Under the pieces are notes generated by a model that saw only the letters and a list, made by a program, of their open reading frames with translations, was not told the DNA's origin and did not search any database. 64,000 nt of DNA from Streptomyces albicerus (GTDB lineage Bacteria; Actinomycetota; Actinomycetes; Streptomycetales; Streptomycetaceae): contig NZ_VWMY01000056.1 in assembly GCF_008905045.1 (NCBI RefSeq), forward strand, positions 1 through 64,000. The letters run 5' to 3'. Made by a program: the position numbers and the translations under genes. The stretch's first letter is position 1. Every line of letters begins with the position of its first letter. Positions 15,291-22,472 of the stretch are shown here, piece after piece.

Positions 15291-15848
15291 TCAGCCCGCC
15301 GCCTCCTTGCGGCGCGCCCGGTAGGCGGCCACATGCAGACGGTTTCCGCAGGTGCGGCTGTCGCAGTAGCGGCGGGAGCGGTTGCGGGAGAGGTCGACGA
15401 AGGCGCGCCGGCAGTCCGGTGCCTCGCAGCGGCGCAGCCGCTCCTGTTCTCCGGCCACCACGAAGAACGCCAGGGCCATGCCGCAGTCGGCGGCGAGATG
15501 GTCGGCGACGGACGCGCCGGGCGCGAAGTAGTGCACGTGCCAGTCGTAGCCGTCGTGATCGGTGAGGCGCGGTGTCGTGCCCGCGGCGGCGACCAGCTCG
15601 TTGATGAGCACGGCGGCGGAGTGGGCGTCGGGGGCCGCGAAGATCCCGGCGAACCGCCCGCGGATCTTGCGCACCGCCGAGAGATCGAGCTCGGACAGGG
15701 TTCCGACATCGCTGATCTCGTGCTTTCCTACGAAATCGTGCAGGGCCGCGACGTTCGCGAGCCCGTCCGGCGTGTCGTCCTCCGGTGCGGTGTTCACCAG
15801 ATCGACCACGGCGTCGAGGGCGCACCGGGTGTCGTGGGTGATCAGCAC
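15291..15848 (-). CDS. CGNR zinc-finger transcriptional regulator
   Basis: This 185-residue protein has an ABATE-type N-terminal domain (about 1-130, usually a ligand-sensing stress domain) and a C-terminal CGNR zinc finger: CEAPDC, then YCDSRTCGNR. The GTG at 15848 follows AGGGAGCG. Members are common in Streptomyces, mostly uncharacterised. No target gene is evident nearby. Confidence 0.86.
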   Translation of the reverse strand: MLITHDTRCALDAVVDLVNTAPEDDTPDGLANVAALHDFVGKHEISDVGTLSELDLSAVRKIRGRFAGIFAAPDAHSAAVLINELVAAAGTTPRLTDHDGYDWHVHYFAPGASVADHLAADCGMALAFFVVAGEQERLRRCEAPDCRRAFVDLSRNRSRRYCDSRTCGNRLHVAAYRARRKEAAG

Positions 15849-16500
15849 ATTTCGCTCCCTGGCCTGGGGGTCGGGCTGCCGCCCGCCGATGCTGGCCGAC
15901 TTTAGCGGCTTCCTGACACGGGGGACCGGCGCCGTCCGCGCGGACGGGCCTGAACGCGGGCTTGCGGCGGCCCGCAGGCCGCCCCGGGCCGCTTCGGCGG
16001 AGCGCACACCGACCGAGCCTGCACGCGCCGAGCCCCGGGGGCGTACGGCGTGGGTTGGACACCCATGAGTCAAGTATCGGCGAACCCCGCACCGACAGAT
16101 CCATGCGCTGTCAGATCCATGCGCTGTGCCATCGGGCTGTGCCATCGGGTCGTGGCATCGGGGATCGGTATGCCCGCCGATCTGTCCGTACGCCGAGCCG
16201 CCGGAAGGGCTCCGCACGGGTCCGTACGCCTCGCTGTCCCCGTTGTGGCTGTAGGCCCAGCCCCTCGGAGGTGCCCGTACGTGACACACGCCTACGCTCA
16301 GTCATCAAGGGACGCCTGCGTAACAGGCACCCATCCCGCACAGGCACCCATCCCGCTGAACCGCCGGAGGCGCACACGTGGGCGCCGCCTCCGCGGGTGT
16401 CCGCGGTGACGGCGCCTGTGCGTCTGCCATATGCGGTTGTCTGAGCCCGAGCCGTCTCCCCGAGTGGACGGCGCCGGGCGGCTTGGTGCGGAGTCTCGGC
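15849..16500. other. 650-bp non-coding stretch with short repeats
   Basis: No open frame here has protein-like composition. It contains a run of related phrases around 16100-16165 (ATCCATGCGCTGT twice, then GCCATCGGG copies) and a perfect 17-bp tandem duplication at 16323-16339 and 16340-16356 (ACAGGCACCCATCCCGC). It could hold decayed gene fragments; I see no other signal. Confidence 0.5.
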
Positions 16501-16914
16501 CTAGCTTTCGGCCAGGATGTGCGAGAGCTCCGTGTCGAGATCGAAGTGGCGGTGCTCCGTGCCCGGGGGCACGGCGGCGTCGGTTCGCTTCAGGAACGAC
16601 TCCAGGGCCCGCGCCGGGGCCTCGAGCAGAGCCTCTCCCTCCGGGGAGCTCAGGGCGATGCACACGACGCCCTGGCCATGGCTGCGGGACGGCCAGACGC
16701 GGACGTCGCCGGTACCGGTGGGCCGGTGCAGGCCCTCGGCCAGAAGGTCGCGGGCGAACACCCACTCGACGGTCTCTTCGGCTCCGGTGTGGAAGGTGGC
16801 GTGCACGGCGTAGGGATCGGCCGTGTCATACCGCAGTCCTGCGGGAACAGGCAGTGAGGACTCGCTCGACACAACGAGGCGCAGGTGCAGCTCGCAGCTG
16901 ACCGTGGTGTTCAT
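16501..16914 (-). CDS. ssgB: sporulation septum protein SsgB
   Basis: This 137-residue SsgA-like protein starts MNTTVSCELHLRLV and has the family segments AVHATFHTG, EWVFARDLLAEGL and GDVRVWPSR. In Streptomyces SsgB recruits FtsZ to future sporulation septa, guided by SsgA, so it marks a sporulating actinomycete. The length and sequence are as I recall for the near-invariant S. coelicolor SsgB. In S. coelicolor its expression depends on the stress sigma factor SigH. Confidence 0.96.
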   Translation of the reverse strand: MNTTVSCELHLRLVVSSESSLPVPAGLRYDTADPYAVHATFHTGAEETVEWVFARDLLAEGLHRPTGTGDVRVWPSRSHGQGVVCIALSSPEGEALLEAPARALESFLKRTDAAVPPGTEHRHFDLDTELSHILAES

Positions 16915-16975
16915 AAGCGCCAGGGCCTTTCGCTCAGTGTGCGCTCGGGGATTCGCACGTCGGCGAAATCGACAT

Positions 16976-16999
16976 GCCACCTACGGTGCCGTTGTAAAC
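16976..16999 (-). promoter_or_regulatory. candidate SigH-type promoter of ssgB
   Basis: On the minus strand GTTT (16996-16999), 14 bp, then GGTGGC (16976-16981) resembles the GNNT-N14-16-GGGTA(C/T) consensus of the SigB/SigH group, 62 bp before the ssgB start. The -10 match is imperfect. Confidence 0.35.
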
Positions 17000-17105
17000 C
17001 CCTCTGAGTGTTTTGCGTGTCTTTAGGTAGCTCATCCGGCCGAGTCCCCGTTCGCGGAGTACGGCCATTCCGGTGACCGGTTTCCGTCCGGTAGGGTTTG
17101 GCCGT

Positions 17106-17540
17106 ATGAATACGGGGAGTGACGAAACGGGGGAGGCCGTCGTGGCGGCCGATGGAACGAAGAGCGAGCCGGCACTCGGATCCCGTGCGCCGGAATTCAT
17201 CAAAGCGCGCCGCATGCTGCACCTGAGCTGGCAGGTGGGCGTGTTCATCGTGGGCCTCGCGGTCGTCGTGGCCGGCGTGATCATGCTGCCGTTGCCCGGG
17301 CCGGGATGGCTGGTGATCTTCGGCGGCATGGCGATCTGGGCGACCGAGTTCGTCTGGGCCCAGCTGGTGCTCCGCTGGACGAAACGCAAGGTCACCGAGG
17401 CGACACAGAAGGCGCTCGATCCCAAGGTGCGGCGGCGCAACATCATCCTGACGACCATCGGTCTGGTGATCATCGCCGTACTGGTCGGGATCTACGTCTG
17501 GAAGTTCGGCTTCGAGATGCCGTGGAAGATCAAGGAATGA
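17106..17540 (+). CDS. PGPGW-motif membrane protein (TIGR02611 type)
   Basis: This 144-residue protein has an acidic N-terminus, membrane helices at about 38-57 and 62-80, with the family motif PLPGPGWLVIFGG between or within them, a basic loop (RWTKRKVTEA), and a final helix at about 118-136. It is an actinobacterial family of unknown role, divergent from ssgB. Confidence 0.85.
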   Translation: MNTGSDETGEAVVAADGTKSEPALGSRAPEFIKARRMLHLSWQVGVFIVGLAVVVAGVIMLPLPGPGWLVIFGGMAIWATEFVWAQLVLRWTKRKVTEATQKALDPKVRRRNIILTTIGLVIIAVLVGIYVWKFGFEMPWKIKE

Positions 17541-17619
17541 TCGACGAACGGCAGCGCTCGCACGCTCGTAGGGCGGTCGGAGGCACCCCCTGACATGGGG
17601 TAATCTTCTTCCTGCGCCC

Positions 17620-17694
17620 GGGCGATTAGCTCAGCGGGAGAGCGCTTCGTTCACACCGAAGAGGTCACTGGTTCGATCCCAGTATCGCCCACCA
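17620..17694 (+). tRNA. tRNA-Val(CAC)
   Basis: The acceptor is GGGCGAT/ATCGCCC, the anticodon arm CTTCG-TTCACAC-CGAAG with anticodon CAC, and the T-loop TTCGATC. Discriminator A is followed by an encoded CCA. Its 3' half is nearly identical to tRNA-Val(GAC) at 10397. Confidence 0.95.
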
Positions 17695-17701
17695 TGCGAA
17701 T

Positions 17702-17739
17702 AGGCGACCAAGTCCACTGAACAGTGGACCGGGTCGCCT
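17702..17739 (+). terminator. terminator of tRNA-Val(CAC)
   Basis: Nested stems AGGCGAC/GTCGCCT and GTCCACT/AGTGGAC around a GAAC loop lie right after the tRNA. Confidence 0.75.
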
Positions 17740-17958
17740 TCGCTGTTTCCGCGCGGGCTTGGCCGGGTGTCGCGAGAGCTTGGGCCGCGCGTTGCGAGGG
17801 CTTCGCGACCGCACCCCGTTCAGGCCGACCGGAGCGGGCGTCGGCCGTCGTTTTCCCCGGGCCCTCCCTCCCGACGTCGAGCCCCACACCCCCTGTGCAC
17901 TCGGAATCACCCCAGCCCCTTGACCACCCTCGTCGAGGCGACCTTCCGGTCATGGAGG

Positions 17959-18006
17959 CACACCGGCCGCCCCGCACACCGGCCGATCCGCACACCGGCC
18001 GACCCG
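17959..18006. repeat. three tandem 16-bp repeats in a degenerate array
   Basis: Units at 17959, 17975 and 17991 share CACACCGGCCG followed by (C/A)(C/T)CCG. Degenerate copies of the GGCCG(A/G)CC core continue to about 18120. Overlapping open frames are products of this repetition and do not look like proteins. Confidence 0.65.
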
Positions 18007-18202
18007 CCACGTTGGCCGACCGGCACGCCGGCTGGCCCGCATGTCGGCCGCCCCCTCACGGCGGCTGGCCCGCTACGTCGGCGCCCCGCACGCCGGCCGG
18101 CCCGTACGTCGACCGCCCCTCCGTTCGCGCGACTCTCACTCCGGCGACAGGCACTCCAGAGACGTCCCGACCTGCGCTGTTCCCACAACCCGCACCACAG
18201 CA

Positions 18203-18240
18203 CCCCTTCAGGGGCGCGGGGAACTGCGCGCCCAGCCACA
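18203..18240. repeat. Streptomyces dispersed intergenic repeat, copy 1
   Basis: It contains the phrase GGGGCGCGGGGAACTGCGCG, a sequence found in many Streptomyces intergenic regions, preceded by a CCCCTTCAGGGG stem. Related copies in this window lie at 25226, 34179 and 46468. Confidence 0.75.
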
Positions 18241-18289
18241 CCGCACCGGCACCCGACAAACAAGACCCCCCGCCAGTCGTCCGCCCTCA

Positions 18290-18480
18290 ACCTGCCCCAC
18301 CCCACTAGACACTCCCTGTCGCTCCGTCAACTCCCCGCCCCGCCCCCAATGTTCACCACACCTCGCTCCCAACTCCCGCACCCCAAACCCCGTTCGATCA
18401 CCCGACTCACCCCACCCCACCTGCAAAGTCCCCCAACACCCCACCACCCCACCCCTGTTCAGGCCGTCGCGCCAGCGACC
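18290..18480. other. C-rich, G-poor tract upstream of the sugar operon
   Basis: The plus strand here is dominated by C and A with very few G, unlike the rest of the window. A transcript of this strand would resemble a Rho utilisation site, while the minus strand carries several G runs able to form quadruplexes. No gene is supported. Confidence 0.55.
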
Positions 18481-18509
18481 CCGTTTCGAAGCAATTCCTG
18501 TCCGAATCA

Positions 18510-18569
18510 TTGACGCCCGCGAACCGCCTCCGTACCTTGTGGCAGCAAGCGCTTACTTGAAACGATTCA
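18510..18569 (+). promoter_or_regulatory. promoter and LacI-type operators of the sugar operon
   Basis: TTGACG (18510-18515) and TACCTT (18533-18538) are 17 bp apart. Just downstream lie the palindrome AAGCGCTT (18547-18554) and TGAAACGATTCA (18558-18569), both typical of LacI-family repressors of sugar operons. The first gene starts at 18606. The repressor gene is not in the window. Confidence 0.7.
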
Positions 18570-18605
18570 TGGCAGCGGACAGTGACGTCGCGGGGAGGCC
18601 CGACT

Positions 18606-19895
18606 GTGGGAGACAACGGGAGTGTTGAGAGGCGGACGGTCCTCAAGGCGGCGGGAGCGTCGCTGGCCACGCTGGGGCTGGCCACGACGACGGCCTGCGG
18701 GGGAGACAGCGGTGGGTCTGGGGGCGGGACCGTCGAGATCCGCTTTGCCTGGTGGGGCGCGGAGGAGCGCGCGAAGCGCATCAACCAGAGCATCGCGCTC
18801 TTCGAGAAGAAGTACCCGAAGATCAAGGTGAAGACGGACTTCCAGGATTACGTGGCCTTTTGGGAGAAGTTCCAGACCCAGGCCGCCGGTGGAAATCCGC
18901 CGGACGTATTCCAGAACGCGGTCGCCTTTCTGCGGAAGTACGACAAGAGAAGCGTTCTTCTCGACCTCAAGTCTCAGGTGGACGCGGGCAATCTGAGCCT
19001 CGAGAACTTCCGTGCCGGGGTCGAGAAGGTCGGCGAGGTGGACGGAAAACTGCTCGGCATACCCGTCGGCTCCAACACCATGTCGCTGGTCATTGACGAG
19101 AAGGTCTTCGAAAAGGCGGGAATCAAGCCCAAGGCGGGCTGGACCTGGGACGAGTACTTCGACGCTCTCGAAAAGATCCGCAACACCCAGAAGGTGGCGG
19201 GCGACACCGGCTACTTCGGGATCATGTACCTCTACGACCTCTACCTGCGGCAGAACGGCAAGGCGTTCTTCACGGAGGACGGTCTCGGCTTCGACGAGGC
19301 AGATCTGACGGAGTGGTGGCAGGACGGGTACAACCGCGTCAAGGCCGGCATCATCACCGACCCGAAGAAGGTCGAGCAGAACAAGCCCAAGTCGTCCCTG
19401 GCCGCCGGTGACGCGGGGTCCGAGTTCACCTGGGACAACTTCACGGTGCGCTACGCCACGGAGGGCGACAGCACCTACGGGCTCGCGCCGATCCCCACGA
19501 CCGACGGCAAGGAGACCGGCCAGTACCTCTCCTCGCTCATGCTGAGCGGCTCAGCGCGGACCAAGCACCCCAAGGAAGTCGCCCAGTTCATCGACTTCAT
19601 GGTGCACGACCCCGAGGTCGGCAAGATCATGGGCTACGACCGCGGCATCCTCGCCACCACCGAGCAGTTCGACGCGTACAAGCCGGCCGACGCCCCCAAC
19701 CAGGCGATCGCGAAGTACGAGGAGGACGTCGCCGCGGCCGGGGTGCTCGGGACGATCACCCCGCATCCGGCGGGCACCGACACCGTGGAAGCCGCCTTCC
19801 TGCGTATCGCCGGTGACATGTCCCAGGGCAAGACCAAGGTCTCCGACGCGGTGAAGCAGTTCTTCTCCGAGGCCGAGACCGCGCTCGCCGCCTGA
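18606..19895 (+). CDS. ABC sugar-binding lipoprotein
   Basis: This extracellular solute-binding protein of family 1 has 429 residues. The signal region has a twin-arginine (ERRTVLKAAG) and a lipobox ending at Cys31, so export by Tat and lipid anchoring are both likely. The mature protein shows the family pattern IRFAWWGAEER near the start and PDVFQNAVAFLRKY. GTG 18606 is chosen because GGGGAGG lies 7 bases upstream; an in-frame GTG at 18582 lacks one. The permease gene starts within its stop codon (TGATG). Neighbouring rhamnogalacturonan lyase points to unsaturated rhamnogalacturonan oligosaccharides as ligand. Confidence 0.9.
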   Translation: MGDNGSVERRTVLKAAGASLATLGLATTTACGGDSGGSGGGTVEIRFAWWGAEERAKRINQSIALFEKKYPKIKVKTDFQDYVAFWEKFQTQAAGGNPPDVFQNAVAFLRKYDKRSVLLDLKSQVDAGNLSLENFRAGVEKVGEVDGKLLGIPVGSNTMSLVIDEKVFEKAGIKPKAGWTWDEYFDALEKIRNTQKVAGDTGYFGIMYLYDLYLRQNGKAFFTEDGLGFDEADLTEWWQDGYNRVKAGIITDPKKVEQNKPKSSLAAGDAGSEFTWDNFTVRYATEGDSTYGLAPIPTTDGKETGQYLSSLMLSGSARTKHPKEVAQFIDFMVHDPEVGKIMGYDRGILATTEQFDAYKPADAPNQAIAKYEEDVAAAGVLGTITPHPAGTDTVEAAFLRIAGDMSQGKTKVSDAVKQFFSEAETALAA

Positions 19896-20866
19896 TGGGA
19901 ACAGCAGTGACGACGCTCATCAAGGACTCTCCGCCGGATGCCCCGGAGAAGCGTCCCGGACCCCCCGCCGCTGTCAAGCGGCGGGGCCGCCGGGAGAATC
20001 TGGCCGGCTATCTGTTCATGTCCCCGTGGATCGCGGGCTTTCTGCTGTTGACCGCGGGGCCCATGGCCGCCTCGCTCTATTTCGCGTTCACGGACTACAA
20101 CCTCTTCGACTCACCGAAGTGGATCGGCTTCGACAACTTCACCAAGATGCTCGACGATCCCCGATGGCAGAAGTCGGTGGAGGTGACGGCGAAGTACGTC
20201 GTCATCGGTACGCCGCTGAAGCTGCTGCTCGCGCTCGGGGTCGCCCTGCTGCTCGCGCAGAGCCGGCGCGGACAGGCCTTCTACCGGGCCGCGTTCTACG
20301 CCCCGTCGCTCATCGGCGCGAGTGTGTCCGTCGGCTTCGTGTGGCGTGCGCTGTTCTCCGACGACGCCGTGGTGGACCGTACGCAGTCGTTCTTCGGCTG
20401 GGACGTCGGCGGCTGGGTCGGTAACCCGGACTGGGTGCTCTACAGCCTGGTGGCGCTCACCGTCTGGCAGTTCGGCGCGCCCATGGTGATCTTCCTCGCC
20501 GGGCTCAAGCAGGTGCCGAAGGAGCTGTACGAGGCGGCCGAGGTGGACGGTGCCGGACCGTTCAAGCGGTTCTGGAGCATCACCCTGCCGATGATCTCGC
20601 CGGTGCTGTTCTTCAACGTGCTGCTGGAGACCATCCACTCCTTCCAGATCTTCGGCTCGGCGTACGTCGTCTCCAACGCCACCTGCGGACCGGCCGACTC
20701 CACGCTCGTCTACACCTGCTACCTGTACCAGAAGGGCTTCAAGGAGGCCCAGATGGGCTTCGCCTCCGCGATGGCCTGGATGCTGCTGCTCGCCGTGGCA
20801 CTGGTGACGGCGGTCCTCTTCTGGTCCCAGAAGCGGTGGGTGCACTACGAGGAGGCCGCCCGATGA
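19895..20866 (+). CDS. ABC sugar permease, MalF/UgpA type
   Basis: This is a 323-residue inner membrane protein with six predicted helices and a cytoplasmic N-terminal extension rich in Pro and Arg. The ATPase-docking EAA loop is EAAEVDGAGPFKRFWSITLP. It overlaps the preceding gene by one base and the next by four (ATGA), so stoichiometric synthesis is expected. It should pair with the next permease to import the sugar delivered by the lipoprotein. Confidence 0.92.
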   Translation: MGTAVTTLIKDSPPDAPEKRPGPPAAVKRRGRRENLAGYLFMSPWIAGFLLLTAGPMAASLYFAFTDYNLFDSPKWIGFDNFTKMLDDPRWQKSVEVTAKYVVIGTPLKLLLALGVALLLAQSRRGQAFYRAAFYAPSLIGASVSVGFVWRALFSDDAVVDRTQSFFGWDVGGWVGNPDWVLYSLVALTVWQFGAPMVIFLAGLKQVPKELYEAAEVDGAGPFKRFWSITLPMISPVLFFNVLLETIHSFQIFGSAYVVSNATCGPADSTLVYTCYLYQKGFKEAQMGFASAMAWMLLLAVALVTAVLFWSQKRWVHYEEAAR

Positions 20867-21741
20867 CCACCACCACGACCACCCCCGGCAAGTCCCTGGA
20901 ACTCGCGGGGAAGCGCAGCGGATCGCTCGCCTGGCACCTCGGCGCCCTGCTGGTCCTCGCGGTCGTCCTCTATCCCGTCATCTGGGTCATCGGAGCCTCG
21001 TTCAAGCCCAGCCGGGAGATCATCGGCAGTCTGGAGCTGTTCCCGACCAGCCCGATTCTCCAGAACTTCAAGGGGCTCGCCGACGGCATCGCGGACATCT
21101 CGATCGCCACGTTCTTCCAGAACTCGCTCTTCTACGCGCTCGGCTCCGTCGTCGGCATCCTGATCTCCTGCTCGCTGACGGCGTACGCCTTCGCCCGCAT
21201 CCGGTTCGCGGGGCGCAACCTGATGTTCTCGCTGATGATCGGCACGCTGCTGCTGCCGTATCACGTGCTGCTCATCCCGCAGTACGTGATGTTCCAGAAG
21301 ATGGAGCTGATCAACACCTATGTACCGCTGCTGATCGGCAAGTATCTGGCGACCGAGGCGTTCTTCGTCTTCCTCATGGTGCAGTTCATGCGGAACCTGC
21401 CCAAGGAACTGGACGAGGCGGCGCGGCTCGACGGCTGCGGGCATCTGCGGATCTACTGGTCCATCGTGCTGCCGCTGTGCCGACCGGCGCTCATCACCAG
21501 CGCGATCTTCACCTTCATCAACGCCTGGAACGACTTCATGGGCCCGCTGATCTACCTCAACGAGCCCGGCAAGTACACCGTCTCGCTCGGCATGATGATG
21601 TTCCGCGACCAGGAGGGCGTCGCCAACTACGGCGGCATGATCGCCATGTCGCTGGTGGCGCTGCTGCCCGTGCTGGCCTTCTTCCTCGCCTTCCAGCGGT
21701 ACCTGATCGACGGTATGGCGACCTCCGGGCTGAAGGGCTGA
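20863..21741 (+). CDS. ABC sugar permease, MalG/UgpE type
   Basis: This protein of 292 residues has six membrane helices. The EAA loop is DEAARLDGCGHLRIYWSIVLP and the C-terminus ends GMATSGLKG, the usual MalG-type end. It starts within the stop of the first permease. No nucleotide-binding subunit follows, so the pair probably uses a shared ATPase such as MsiK, as known for several Streptomyces sugar importers. Confidence 0.92.
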   Translation: MTTTTTTPGKSLELAGKRSGSLAWHLGALLVLAVVLYPVIWVIGASFKPSREIIGSLELFPTSPILQNFKGLADGIADISIATFFQNSLFYALGSVVGILISCSLTAYAFARIRFAGRNLMFSLMIGTLLLPYHVLLIPQYVMFQKMELINTYVPLLIGKYLATEAFFVFLMVQFMRNLPKELDEAARLDGCGHLRIYWSIVLPLCRPALITSAIFTFINAWNDFMGPLIYLNEPGKYTVSLGMMMFRDQEGVANYGGMIAMSLVALLPVLAFFLAFQRYLIDGMATSGLKG

Positions 21742-21748
21742 GGCACAC

Positions 21749-22369
21749 ATGAAGGCTCGTACGGCAGCCGCTTCCGGGCACACGTCCGCTCGGAAGCCTC
21801 CGAGGCGCGAGTCCGTCTTCGCCGAGCGGTTCGGACTCTTCGCCGAATGTCTGCTCACCGGCGTGTGGATCGCGGTGGCCTCCCTTCCCCTTGTCACCTA
21901 TCCCGCCGCGTTCGCCGCCGGGTCGCGGCACCTCCGGCGGCGTACGGCCCATATGGGAGGCGGATGGCGGGAGTTCGTCGCCGACTTCCGCGCGGCGGTG
22001 CGCGGCGGGTGGATCGCGGGGCTCGCCGGGTGGGCCGCGGCCCTCGCGGTGTGGGTGGACGTCCAGGCCGTGCGCGCCGGCATTCCCGGCGGTCCGCTCG
22101 TCGGGGCCGTCGGTCTGTTCGCACTGATCGGGCTGGCCGTCGCCGGGCTGCGTGCGGCGGCGGTCTGGGAGCCCGGCTCGTCCTGGCGGGCGCTGCTCGC
22201 GGCCGCCGGGCGCCGTACGGTCCTCGACCCCGCCGGGTCGTTCCTGCTCGTCGGCGGACTGGTCATGGTGGCCTGCTCCGCCTGGTTCATCCCGCCGATG
22301 GCGGTGCCCGTCCTGGGGGCCGTCGCGGCGGCGGCCCTCGCCGTGGAGGAGCGCGGCCGGCACCGCTGA
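21749..22369 (+). CDS. YesL-like (DUF624) membrane protein
   Basis: This 206-residue protein has a basic N-terminus and about five membrane helices, beginning at FGLFAECLLTGVWIAVASLPLVTYPAA. Such proteins accompany sugar ABC operons; in Bacillus subtilis yesL lies in the rhamnogalacturonan cluster. It starts 7 bp after the second permease. The assignment rests on topology and context more than on a sharp motif. Confidence 0.72.
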   Translation: MKARTAAASGHTSARKPPRRESVFAERFGLFAECLLTGVWIAVASLPLVTYPAAFAAGSRHLRRRTAHMGGGWREFVADFRAAVRGGWIAGLAGWAAALAVWVDVQAVRAGIPGGPLVGAVGLFALIGLAVAGLRAAAVWEPGSSWRALLAAAGRRTVLDPAGSFLLVGGLVMVACSAWFIPPMAVPVLGAVAAAALAVEERGRHR

Positions 22370-22472
22370 CAAAGCACCCACCCGAACGAACCCCGAACGA
22401 ACAAGGTCGGCGCCCCGGCGTCGTACCTCTCTCTGTCATGCCCCTGACTTCCCCGCACGGAAAGGAAAGGCC

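Noticed and set aside
16298..16765. Minus-strand 155-codon frame overlapping ssgB
   Set aside because: Out of frame with the near-invariant SsgB sequence and of low-complexity Arg/Pro composition.
17767..18513. Plus-strand 248-codon frame after tRNA-Val(CAC)
   Set aside because: It consists of Pro/Arg/His-rich translation of 16-bp repeats and of the A/C-rich tract, has no ribosome binding site, and has base use unlike coding regions nearby.
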